Positions 20,601-30,394 of a stretch of DNA of 64,000 nucleotides are shown here, one piece after another. The stretch is from Rhizophagus irregularis. Its lineage: Eukaryota > Glomeromycota > Glomeromycetes > Glomerales > Glomeraceae. The notes beneath the pieces were generated by a model. It was given only the letters and a program-made list of their open reading frames with translations. It searched no databases and was not told the DNA's origin. The stretch's first letter is position 1. Each line of letters opens with the position of its first letter. Both the position numbers and the translations under genes were made by a program. The stretch is from contig NC_089441.1 in the NCBI RefSeq assembly GCF_026210795.1, positions 1,550,001 to 1,614,000 on the forward strand, written 5' to 3'.

Positions 20601-23546
20601 AGGCGTTTCTACAAAAAAATTATTGAAAGAATGTTAGGAAATGTTCTTAAATGAAATTAACAAAAGAAAACAAAAAAGAAACATTACCTTTCATCTCCAA
20701 GAGTCACCAGGAGGTGTTCCTATAAAAAAAATTATTGAAGAACGTTAGGAAATGTTCTTAAATGACATTAACAAAAGAAACAAAAAAGAAACATTACCTT
20801 TCATCTCCAGAGTCGCCAGGAGGCGTTCCTACAAAAAAATTATTGAAAGAACGTTAGGAAACGTTCTTAAATGACATTAAAAGAAAACAAAAAAGAAACA
20901 TTACCTTTCATCTCCAAGAGTCACCAGGAGGTGTTCCTATAAAAAATTACTGAAAGAACGTTAGGAACGTTCTTGAACGAAATGAATGGGAAAAAATGAA
21001 AAAAACACCTTTTATTTTTAGGAGTCCATTTTGTCTTCAGGGTATTCCTACAAAAAAAGGGTAATGAAAAAAAAATATTATAAAACGTTCCTAAATGAAG
21101 TAAAAATAAAAATAAAAAATAAAAAATAGATTGATTATCTAAATACACAACCAATAAAATTTTAAAATCACATCACGTGATAGGGTGCGTTTAAATTTTA
21201 AACCCTTTTATCTATTATTTATATCTACATATCTAAATAACTAAATAGTCATATAAAATTGTATAACGATATAATGTGTATTTATCTGTATTATTGATTT
21301 ATTATCTGTTATTTTTTAGTTAAATTTTTGGATCGGTAAATCAATATCATGAATACCGATCAATCTGATCATTTATATCATCATTTTATCATTACAAATG
21401 CCGATCATTTTATATAATAAATCATTAAATCATACTATGAACACCGATCATTTCTGTTGACTGAAATTATCATAGCTTTATTACCAAATTACCAAAATTT
21501 AGATATTTTAAAAAAAGCTATTATAAAATTAAAATTATCTATAATATTATAATTTCATATGATTTAACATAAAATATATTTTTGATCCCTGTTTCATATG
21601 ATACATCTACATAACATATTATAAATTAATTTTTTCATTATATAGCACATATTAAAGTAAGTTAAATAAAAAAATTCTATAGTATTTAGATTACCCTGTA
21701 TAAATAATTTGAATTGTGTAATGGGTGGTTTGTCTGCTCCCGAAATATTTGATCTATATTATTATGGTTAAAATCCATTAATCAGTAAATTATAGCATTA
21801 ATACCAAATTGCTAATCATTGCTATTTTATTGCTGAAATTAAAAAAAAATTAATTAGCCCGTTTATTGATTACAAATACTTATTATTATAACTATGTACT
21901 CTTTTCATGATTAGATTGAAGGTCCTGAAAGTGTGATCCAAAGTATTCGTGTCGGATATTTACTAATTAGATTCCAATTTTTTTAAAATAAAATGCAATT
22001 AAATGTTTTTTTGATTTTTTTTCTTATAACAATGGGACACAATTATTTTTTTTTTAAAATTATATTTATTTCGTCAATAACAATATTTTTTTCGTCAATA
22101 ACAATAGGATACAATGTAATTTTTTTTGATATTAATAATGATAACTTTTAATATTATTCATTCAATATTAAAATTTTTCGATAACAATAAATTCCACAAA
22201 TACATTATTTTTATCAAAATGTTCTTTGATAAATCATAAATCATCAACATATATTTTATTTTTGTGATAATATATATAAAACATCAATTTTCCATCAACA
22301 TAATATGTAATATTTTGTTAATACTAAATTAATATGGCTTCACTTCAGGAAACATTTGAAGATAAACCGCCTGAACAATGTAAAAAAAGATTAAATAATG
22401 AAAGTCAAACCTGTACAGACATGCATAAATCTCATAGATATCAGTGAATTAAAATTCTCATATTACATCAAGAGAACTGTCAGACAAAAAACATTGTATA
22501 TAATGAAATTTTTCAAAATATTTAACACTCATTTATTGTAAATATAATTTAAATTACTCTAATGCACTATAATTATATCATTCTAATATATAGCTACATT
22601 ATTGTAAATATAATTCATATCATTTCTAAATATAATTTATATTATTCTAATACTGTAAATATCATTTTACTAATTGTTAATATGATTTAATATATCTTAT
22701 TTTAATATTTTTTTGTTAACTAATTATTAACTATATATCAAGTTTTAATTAATAAACAAAAAACTGTAACCATTTTTAATTTACATTATAATACCAAATT
22801 GTTCTATTTAAACAAACTCATTAGGTCCAGTGCGAAGCAACAGGTAACTGCTAGTATATATATAAAATAATTAATACTGTTAGGCGCAAATGAATCATGT
22901 GAATCATGCGATACAATTCAAAGATTATTTATACAGGCTAATCTAAACGTTAGAAGATCGACATGTATTTTTTTATTATATTATATAGATTAGTATATAT
23001 TAATTATTAATTATATTAGTTTTGAAACATACCATTAATATTTTGATTGGTAACACCAGTATGAATTTGATTTTGGTCAATGTCAACCAATGGTAAATAG
23101 GGAGCATTTACGTTTCTATCTTCAACTGTAATTGGTAATTGTGGTTCAGATGAATCTTTCAATAGATTATCATCTGTAATACTAATTATATCATCTGTTA
23201 ATGATGATATATCAAGCACAAATTTTGGAGTGGAAGAATTATCATTAGTATTAAGCATAGTTTTAAAATTAGATGGCTTAGATGTATCATCGCTAGTCAA
23301 TGTTTTATTGATTGTAGATTTTGAAACTAGTGGCTTGTTAACTTTCTGTGTATGAGTTTTCCGTTTTTTCTTTTCATTGTTTAATGCAGAGTTCGTATTT
23401 GTTTCAAATTTATCAATAATCTAAATAAAAAAAAATACATGTACTGTAAAATATACAAATGACAAATATTATTCAATAGTATTTACAGTTTCAATGTCTT
23501 GTTGATCTTTCACTTTACGCTTTGAATTTGATCTAAGATTCCTCAT
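17673..23546 (-). CDS. Transposon-borne accessory protein of unknown function (402 aa, six exons)
   Basis: Spliced model on the minus strand: 23546–23487, 23420–23033, 18643–18459, 18402–18232, 18147–17797 and 17726–17673. All introns are GT–AG and the frame stays open to TAG: 1209 nt, 402 aa. Parts: a basic N-terminus ([20 protein letters not shown], a possible nuclear signal); a Ser/Thr/Asp-rich linker (about 70–150); a coiled-coil-like segment ([20 protein letters not shown]); a tryptophan-rich globular part ([52 protein letters not shown]); and an acidic tail ([17 protein letters not shown]). Helitron H2 fills intron 2 without touching the ORF. No known domain recognised. Presence in all three elements suggests a transposition function such as end binding (inference). 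Confidence 0.82.
18990..21060 (-). repeat. Tandem array of about twenty exon-plus-intron-like units (array 2)
   Basis: Same repeat as 12120–13140, in reverse orientation, with about twenty units. On the minus strand each unit reads ATAG, GGAACGCCTCCTGGTGACTC / TTGGAGATGAAAG, then GTAAGT or GTAATG, a T-rich stretch, CCTAACATTC and AATAATTTTTTTATAG. Two exon variants alternate (32 bp with CTCTTGG, 31 bp with CTCTGG). Four-unit blocks of about 430 bp repeat (for example near 19.61, 20.04 and 20.47 kb), showing higher-order amplification. Terminal units (near 19010 and 21030) are unique and carry the GATGAAATGGAC-like sequence seen at the ends of array 1. Confidence 0.85.
21660..22854 (+). mobile_element. 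Nested Helitron relative with helicase tail relic
   Basis: The 3' end reads CCAGTGCGAAGCAACAGG, TAACTGCTAG (CTAG 22851–22854), then T. The left boundary is approximate (near 21660), where similarity to the 5' end of the copy at 11558 begins. At about 22473–22523 a frame encodes [17 protein letters not shown] followed by a stop, the C-terminal tail of Helitron RepHel helicase; the preceding frame ([15 protein letters not shown]…, from 22334) is broken by a stop. A segment at about 21915–22330 with repeats of CGTCAATAACAATA is absent from the sister copy at 10.9–11.6 kb and may be a further insertion. Confidence 0.7.
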
Positions 23547-24283
23547 GGTTTAAAAAAATTAACAAAGGAATAATAAAATAAAATAATGAAAGATAAAGTA
23601 AATAACAGGGAATATGAAAATTAAAAAGAAAATGAGAAAGTAAAAGGCAAAAGTAAAAGTAAAAGGATAAAAAGTTTATTCCTATTTATACTATTTTAAA
23701 AAGTTTAAGTTTATTTATACTATTACTAATCACACTATTGTTTGTAGATCGGTAAAAGATTCTATTTTATATCATACTGCGTAACATATAATTTTACGTT
23801 ATCAAAATAGATATTACCAATAGTAAAAAACTTATTATATTAGCATAAATAAGATGATAAAATTCAGTTCAAACAAAATCTAACAAATTCAAATAAAAAA
23901 GAAATAAAAAAATTCATAATTTTACGACTAATACTTCAGCCATACGAATTAAATTGAACCTGTTGTATTATATAATGATCATTGCAGTATCATTGTCTTC
24001 TGAGTTAAAGGTAATATCAATTTATACCATTTTAGTAGAAGAATTTGTATTACCAATCTTACTAGTACTTAAATTTAAAAATGACAGGTTTTCATCTTAC
24101 TTTGTTGCCCTTTTTTAGTTTAAGTTGATCATGGTAAACTTAATTAAATAAAAAATTATTTTTCAAGTATCAATTTATGGTATAATATTTAAATATTTTT
24201 TTATACTCAATTCTATATTGGTCACTTTTACTGATTTTTTATTTTTTGATTTTGATGAATTCTTTTATTTTGCATTTTAGAAA
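23547..24283. promoter_or_regulatory. Divergent promoter region of transposon E2
   Basis: A 737-bp AT-rich gap between the start codons of the accessory gene (minus) and the transposase (plus). It contains purine-rich AAAGTAAAAGGCAAAAGTAA repeats next to the accessory gene and long A/T runs. No single TATA box is convincing. Parts are conserved in E1 (8800–9435) and E3 (33081–33720), including ATTTTTGATTTTGATGAATT near the transposase start. Confidence 0.5.
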
Positions 24284-25608
24284 ATGTGGACATGCAATAT
24301 TTGCTTTAAAACTTTTGATCGTTCAACAAGTTATTATAATCATCGCCGAAGTCACAATTTCAATTATAAAATAAGCAGTAGCGAGCAAGAGACAAGTTCA
24401 GATGAAGAGTCCTCAGAGGAATTTTCTTCAAATCAAATATTTTCAGAAAAAGATAATATTTATATTTATAATAATAATGATGATGAAGGTGATGAAAGTA
24501 ATGATGATGAAGAATCATATGAAAGTGACAAAGTTGAAGAATCAAGTAAAAGTGATGAAAATGAGATTATATCTGATAATTTACCTGTTCCTATTATTGA
24601 ACATTCAATTCCTACAACCAATATAAATGAAATGGCAAATTCCACCTTTTCTAAAAATGATGATCAAACCTCTTCTGATAGCGATGAACAAAATTTCCCA
24701 AATGAGATTTATCGTGATTTTGTAAAACTTGTTAAGTATTTTAAAACATTTTTGTTCTTAATAATTCATTATTTCAAATACTAATTTTTGGTTAATTAGG
24801 TAGTGCATCACAAACTTTCTAATAATGTTGGTGATGCATTTCTCAAATTTCTTCGCACTCATGCAAATTTTCCTAAAAAAACATTACCACCTTCCACTCG
24901 TATTGGCCTTCAATTCTTAGATAATTTAAAGAAAAAACATACTTTATTCAACTCAATACCTATAATCAATATTAACAATATTCAATACAATTTTGAATAT
25001 CGGCCAATTTTATCAGGAATTGAGGAAATTGTAAGCAATGCTGAAATTGCAAAAGAATTGGTATTTGATTATAATGAAATTTGTATTAATCAAGAAGTAA
25101 GTAATATTTAAATATTTATATGAGATATTTTCTTTCTGTGTATATTAATAATATTAATTCACCAATTTTAGGATGGTCAAGAACGTTCTTATAGTGAAAT
25201 GTTTAATTGCAATTGGTGGAAGCAAGCAGTTAATCATGCGCCTTATGGTAGTAAGATTGTACCAATTATATTTATTCAGATGCAACTACGCTTGATCATT
25301 TTGGAAAAAGTTCACGCCACCCAATATTTGTTACTATTGGAAATATTCCAACCAATCTTCGTAATAAACCTGAATCAAAAACACTTGTTGGACTAATACC
25401 AATTTTAGAAAGTTCTAAACAAATAAAAGAAACTGAAGAATTTCGTAAAGCAATTAGAATTACTTTTTATAAATGTTTTGAGATTCTTCTTGCTCCAATC
25501 CGAGTTCAACATCAAACAGGTATACAGCTGAAAGTTGGCAATAGTTATGTATGGTGTACGATGGTAGTGGCAATGATATTAGGAGATTGGCCAGAAAATG
25601 GAAAATAT

Positions 25609-26232
25609 AGGACCCCGAACAATACTGATATAGGTAAGGTCCAGAAAAAAAATTTACTATTAGCTGTACGCAGCACTTTTGACTATGATCAGTACGCATT
25701 CATAGCTCCTAACCCCTGAAATTTTTACAAAATACGCATTCTAATCCTCTAACTTCAAGTCAGTTTTTAAAATTTTAATTGCTCTTTTATTAGTTGTATC
25801 AAATTGTTCTCTGTCTTCGTCTTCTTTATATCCTGAACATGCTACATGACTATTTAAATAATCTTCTTCATATCTGCGGTTTAATTTGATTTGCATTAAT
25901 AATATGAGCCAATCACTCTTTACCATATTTCCAATGAAATATTATGTATGCAATACAGAAAAGATTTTTTTCGAAAAAAAATTTTATTTTATGATCGTTA
26001 ATAAAATTAAATTATTACAAAAAAAGGAAACTTATTTCCAAAAATGTACCAAAAATAAGCAAATCTAACATCTTACCATCCTAAAATCCAATCAAAATTA
26101 CGCAAAATCAAATTCTAACCCTATCAAAAATTTTTGATGATTGTACGCATTCCCAAACTCTAACATATTGATAGCTACTAAGATGATGACGCATCTTCAG
26201 CTCCTACCTATATTAGTATTGTTCGGGGTCCT
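25609..26232. mobile_element. hAT-type MITE (624 bp) inside the transposase gene
   Basis: Ends AGGACCCCGAACAATACT and its reverse complement, 28 bp with one mismatch. Perfect 8-bp target duplication GAAAATAT (25601–25608 and 26233–26240). Excising the element and one duplication restores the frame across WPENGKY / CLTYGGSKCKN. Interior open frames are short and unrelated to a transposase, so it is non-autonomous. Confidence 0.92.
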
Positions 26233-26437
26233 GAAAATATTGTTTAACATATGGTGGATCAAAATGTAAAAATCCATGTCATACTTGTCTTGTTGATCGG
26301 AATAATTTAAATAAAATTAACTTGACAACAGAAGAAATGTTACCAAGAACACAACAGAATATGCAAACTGCCATCAATTCTGGTTTGACAAAAGAGCATT
26401 CTATTCATGAACAGAATAATGCCTTTTGGAATTTACC

Positions 26438-26501
26438 GTATGTATTTTTAATAAATGTTTTTGATAATATTATTAAATAATTTACTGACATTTTATTTAA
26501 G
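26438..26501 (+). other. 64-nt intron of the transposase gene
   Basis: GTATGT … TTTAAG joins FWNLP to NFNIYSATVPEKM in frame (CC|GAAT). Given separately because it supports the exon model of the decayed gene and shows the typical intron size here. Confidence 0.7.
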
Positions 26502-26983
26502 GAATTTTAATATTTATAGTGCAACAGTGCCAGAAAAAATGCATCACCTTGATCTTGGACTTTTTCCTTACATGATTGAATTTACACGTAATTTATTAAA
26601 GAATCAGGGAGGAAATGCATTAGTTGAAAAAATGGATACAAGACTTGCAGCTATTCCACGACATCATGGACTAAAAATTTTCCATAATGGATTAGCAGAT
26701 CTTGCTCGTTTTACTGCACTTGAGTATCGAAATAATATGATGCGAGTTATGCCATTTGTACTTGATGGATTATTAGATAATGGAGGATTGGATAGCAAAT
26801 TAACAGGTTTATATTTAAAATGGAATGATATATATAGAAAAACAAGAAAATTAGCATTTACTGAAAGAGAGTTGGATGATTTTGAGGTATTAATTACTAT
26901 TATATGAACCTATTTATATATTATTAATATAATCTAACTTATTAATAATGTAGAAATTAATGAAGAGTTGGGCAAAAGACTTT

Positions 26984-29900
26984 CTTTGCTAACAACCTAA
27001 AATTTCTAAAATACATTGTAAAATTAATATTACAGTATATTATATACAAACCATGTTAAGATACTCGTTATTGGTCTTGTAGGGACATTGTACAATAGTT
27101 AGTATAAAATTTATTGTAACATTAATTTATTAACATGTATATTTAATATAAATTGTAGCAAATTATTGTAAAATATATTATAAAATTTATTGAAAAATAT
27201 ACTGTAAAATTTATTGTAATATTTATTGAAAATATATTGTAAAATTTAATTATAAAATACATTATAATTTATTTATTTAATGTAATATTATCTAAAAATT
27301 AATTCTATGGTTCATCACACGTAAGATGTCAATCCTCCTCTATCCTCATTTAATTACTCTTCTCTCTTTCCTTGCAATCAAGTTTCTTTTCTCTTTTATT
27401 TTCATTTTCTTTATACAACTACTTTATATCCTTATAAGTGTTCATTTTTTTACCATTCTTTGTTTTTTTGGTGTAGATGCGAATACTATTAAAAAGAAAC
27501 GAAAAAAATTTCCTGAAAAAAAAGAATGAAGTAACATTCATTAATATAAACAAACTAATGAAAAAAATACACTTACCGAAATCCAAAAACCAACATGTTC
27601 AAAAAGAGTCAGAGAGACCCGAAAAACTGGCTGCCTAATAAAAGAAATAATCCAACTAATTTCACACATCTATACCCGACTAGAAAAGTAAAACGAAATG
27701 TTAATAGACATTCCGTTAGAAAAATAGTTCAAAGAAAAGATCATCTACCGAATTCCATGCACTGAGATTTCCGGAGAATGATATAACGAATTACTCTTAC
27801 AAATACTCGAAGAACAATCCATCTAAAAAGGAGAGAAACAATTAAAGAATAATTTACAATAAGAATAGAATCCCACTAAATTAACATGAATTTTACATGT
27901 CAAAACTTCAAAGATCTAAAAAACTAGCCGTCTAAAAAAAGAAGCAAATGATGTAAGACTTCGTTAAAATATCAAAGTTAAAAGAAAAATAAAATAAAAC
28001 TAAGTTTTGTAATGATACATACGTAAACTTAATCTTCCATGGTCAGAATTCGAATCTTACAAAAAAAAAATAGAGAAACATTAACAATACGTTTCTTTTA
28101 TTAAAAAATTAAAAGAAGCAAAGTTCATGATGAAACTTACTTTATCTCTTCTGATGGTTCAGTCCATTCAAATCTACAAAAGGAAAGTTTCAAAAATTTT
28201 GAAACACTAAAAATATGATCCAGGACCTATATAATAGAAAAAACGTCAATAAAATGTTTTTAAGGTCTTTAAATAATTTTTAAGAACTTACCCGATTCTG
28301 CCATGTCCGATTTGGAACCAAAGTTCCCACAAAAAATGTTTTTTTTTTAAAGTTCAAAAATTTTTTTTTTTTTGAAACTTAACTGTCTCAAAGAAAAACC
28401 CACCCACCAAATTCTCGCATGTCTAAAGAAATTCGAAGTATCAGCCATCTAAAAAAAGAGGAACATGAAATATTAGTACTGAAAAGAAGCGTAAAAAAAA
28501 AATCATAAAGGTTAGCTCACTACCAAATTCCACTTCTGGTTCACATTTTGCCGTCAAAAGAGAATACGGAACTGTTGTTTTCACTTACTGTTTTTCAAAA
28601 TCTGTAATTTCATGATTACTTCCTCGGTCATTTTTATAACTATAATTTAAATTCATTTTAATAAAATCTCCAAAAGAAAGAACGAAACGTTCAGCCCTAT
28701 CTAAAGAACAAGAATAAAATTGAATGTTAAAATGCGTTTTGTTAAAATAAATAGACTAAAACAGAGAAAAAACTTACCGAAAGTGAAGTTCCGCGTATCC
28801 AAAGATCCTGAAGTGCTTGCTGTCTAAGAAAAAAGAAGAGAAAAACGAAACGTTAGCAAAACGTTTCATTAAAAAGAAAGAAATTAAAGAAAAAGATTTT
28901 TTTTCAAAAAGCCCTACCAAAATAATACGCGCCCAAGGACTGACCGTCTAAAAAAAGAAAAGAGAAAATCGAAATGTTAGTAAAACATTTCGTTAAAGAA
29001 ATAAAAAAAAAAATATTTTTTTTTTTTTTTTTTTTTTGGAAATTCCTACCGAAATAATACGTCTAAAAAAAAGAGAAAATCGAATTAGTAAAACGTTTTG
29101 TTAAAATAGATAATTAAAAAAAAAGAAAATTTCCCACCATATTAGCCACCATATTCCCACGCGTTCAAATAGCCAAAGAATCATGTTGTCTAAAAAAAGT
29201 TAAGAAAAAACTGTCATTTTATTTATTTTACAAATGATTTCTAATAAACTTGCCGAAATGCTGCGTCCAAGAAGACCATAAGAACCATTTAAAAAAAAGA
29301 AAAAATTTGAAACGTTAGAAACGTTTCATTAAAATAGATATTAAGAAAAAATTTTCCCACCATATTCTCACGCGTCTAAATACTCGAAGTCTAAAAAAAA
29401 GTAAGAAAAACAACTATTAAAAATCGTTCGTTAAAATGAAACAATTAAAAAAAAGACAAACTTACCAGAAATTTGAACCTAAGGAGGAAACGCTTAAGAT
29501 TTCTTCAACAAAAAGTGCGAGAGAAGCGGGAAAAGAGAAAGAAAAGAGAAGGGGAATGTAAAAGTAAAGGGAAAAGGGAGGAAAAAAAAAGGAAAGAACA
29601 AGGGAGAGATGAAAGAAGGATACGAAGGGAAGTGAAAGGGTGAACGAAGGAAAAGGGAAGAATGAATCAAAAAGTAAAAAAAAGTTTATTTAAAAGAAGA
29701 AAAAAAAGTTTAAAAGGAGAAAAAAAAAGTTTATAAGAAAGAAAAAAAAGTTTAAAGAAAAAAAAAGTTATAAGAAAGAAAAAAAGTTTAAAGAAAAAAA
29801 AAGTTTAAAAAAAGTTAGTTGATCGAAGTCATCGAACTGCGGATTATATCAAATGCACGTGATACATAATTTTATATAAATAGGGCCATGGGTTTCTCCG

Positions 29901-30394
29901 AAATTCGAATTCTTTTTTTTATATTTTTAATATATAAATTTTACGAAAAGCCCAACAAGGCGTTTCAATTCACGGTTAGCGCCCATACGAAAAAAATAAA
30001 AAAAATTTTAATAGCGAAAAACAGCGAAAGTCGATTCATGTAGATCATGCAGATCACCTGATTTAATGTACTGTAATTAGATTATACACCTAGTATATAT
30101 TAACGTTAATGGTAATTAGATTATGTTATAAATAATTAATTGTGAAAATTCATTATACAATATTTTGTACAATATATATATAAGTAAAATCTTGTGAAAA
30201 CATTGTAAAAGATTTTAAGATTCATTGGAAAATGTATCAGAATTATATATTTTACAATTGATTGTGAATAAATTAATATTAAAAATGTATTGTTAGAAAT
30301 ATCGTACTATATATTTTCAGATTTAAAATACCTTGTACAAGACTTGTACAATGATTGCACAATGCATTATGAAAATTTAGCATTGTTAGCAAAG
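26984..30394. mobile_element. 3.4-kb CMC-like element with TIR CTTTGCTAACA
   Basis: Left end CTTTGCTAACAACCTAAAAT; right end the reverse complement of CTTTGCTAACAATGCTAAAT. Similarity of the ends extends, with gaps, through a CATTGTACAA-like stretch. Target duplication TT (26982–26983 and 30395–30396). Removing the element and one TT gives a continuous frame KSWAKDF / VLIGSYSNN across the host transposase. The ends have repeated TTGTAAAAT and TTGTACAA motifs. No transposase is encoded; the interior is an exon–intron-like array on the minus strand plus a purine tract (29500–29830). Superfamily is inferred from the 2-bp duplication only. Confidence 0.8.
27500..29490 (-). repeat. Tandem array of degenerate exon-plus-intron-like units (array 3)
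   Basis: Minus-strand units of roughly 110–130 bp. Typical unit: TTTTTAGAC (acceptor), an exon-like stretch of about 40 bp with sequences such as GGATACGCGGAACTTC and ending TTTCG or TTTGG, then GTAAGTTT (variants GTAGGG, GCAAGT), a T/A-rich spacer and AACGTTTCG / CTAACGTTTC before the next acceptor. Units are more diverged than in arrays 1 and 2 and the exon sequence is unrelated, but the organisation is the same. No continuous protein frame across units was found. Confidence 0.65.

Larger units (their letters stand above)
18674..22989 (-). mobile_element. Helitron H2 in intron 2 of the accessory gene
   Basis: On the minus strand it starts TCTATATAATATAATAAA (22989) and ends with hairpin CCCGGCGCAGCGCGACGGG, CTACAACTAG (18674). 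Flanks are A and T, with no duplication. Same family as H1. Inside are a nested Helitron of the second subfamily, which reads plus and ends at 22854, and a long exon–intron-like array reading minus, that is, in H2 sense as in H1. It is wholly intronic, so the host ORF survives. Confidence 0.88.

Noticed and set aside
20921-21154. 77-aa minus-strand frame at the end of array 2
   Set aside because: It runs through the first donor and T-rich intron-like DNA of the array; low complexity and no conservation with array 1.
24360-24626. Overlapping frames on both strands over the acidic region of the Plavaka-like transposase
   Set aside because: They are shadows of the GAT/GAA-rich coding repeat in exon 1.
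27326-27529. 67-aa hydrophobic plus-strand frame
   Set aside because: It lies in a T-rich terminal part of the 3.4-kb element, opposite to the array, and looks like a composition effect.
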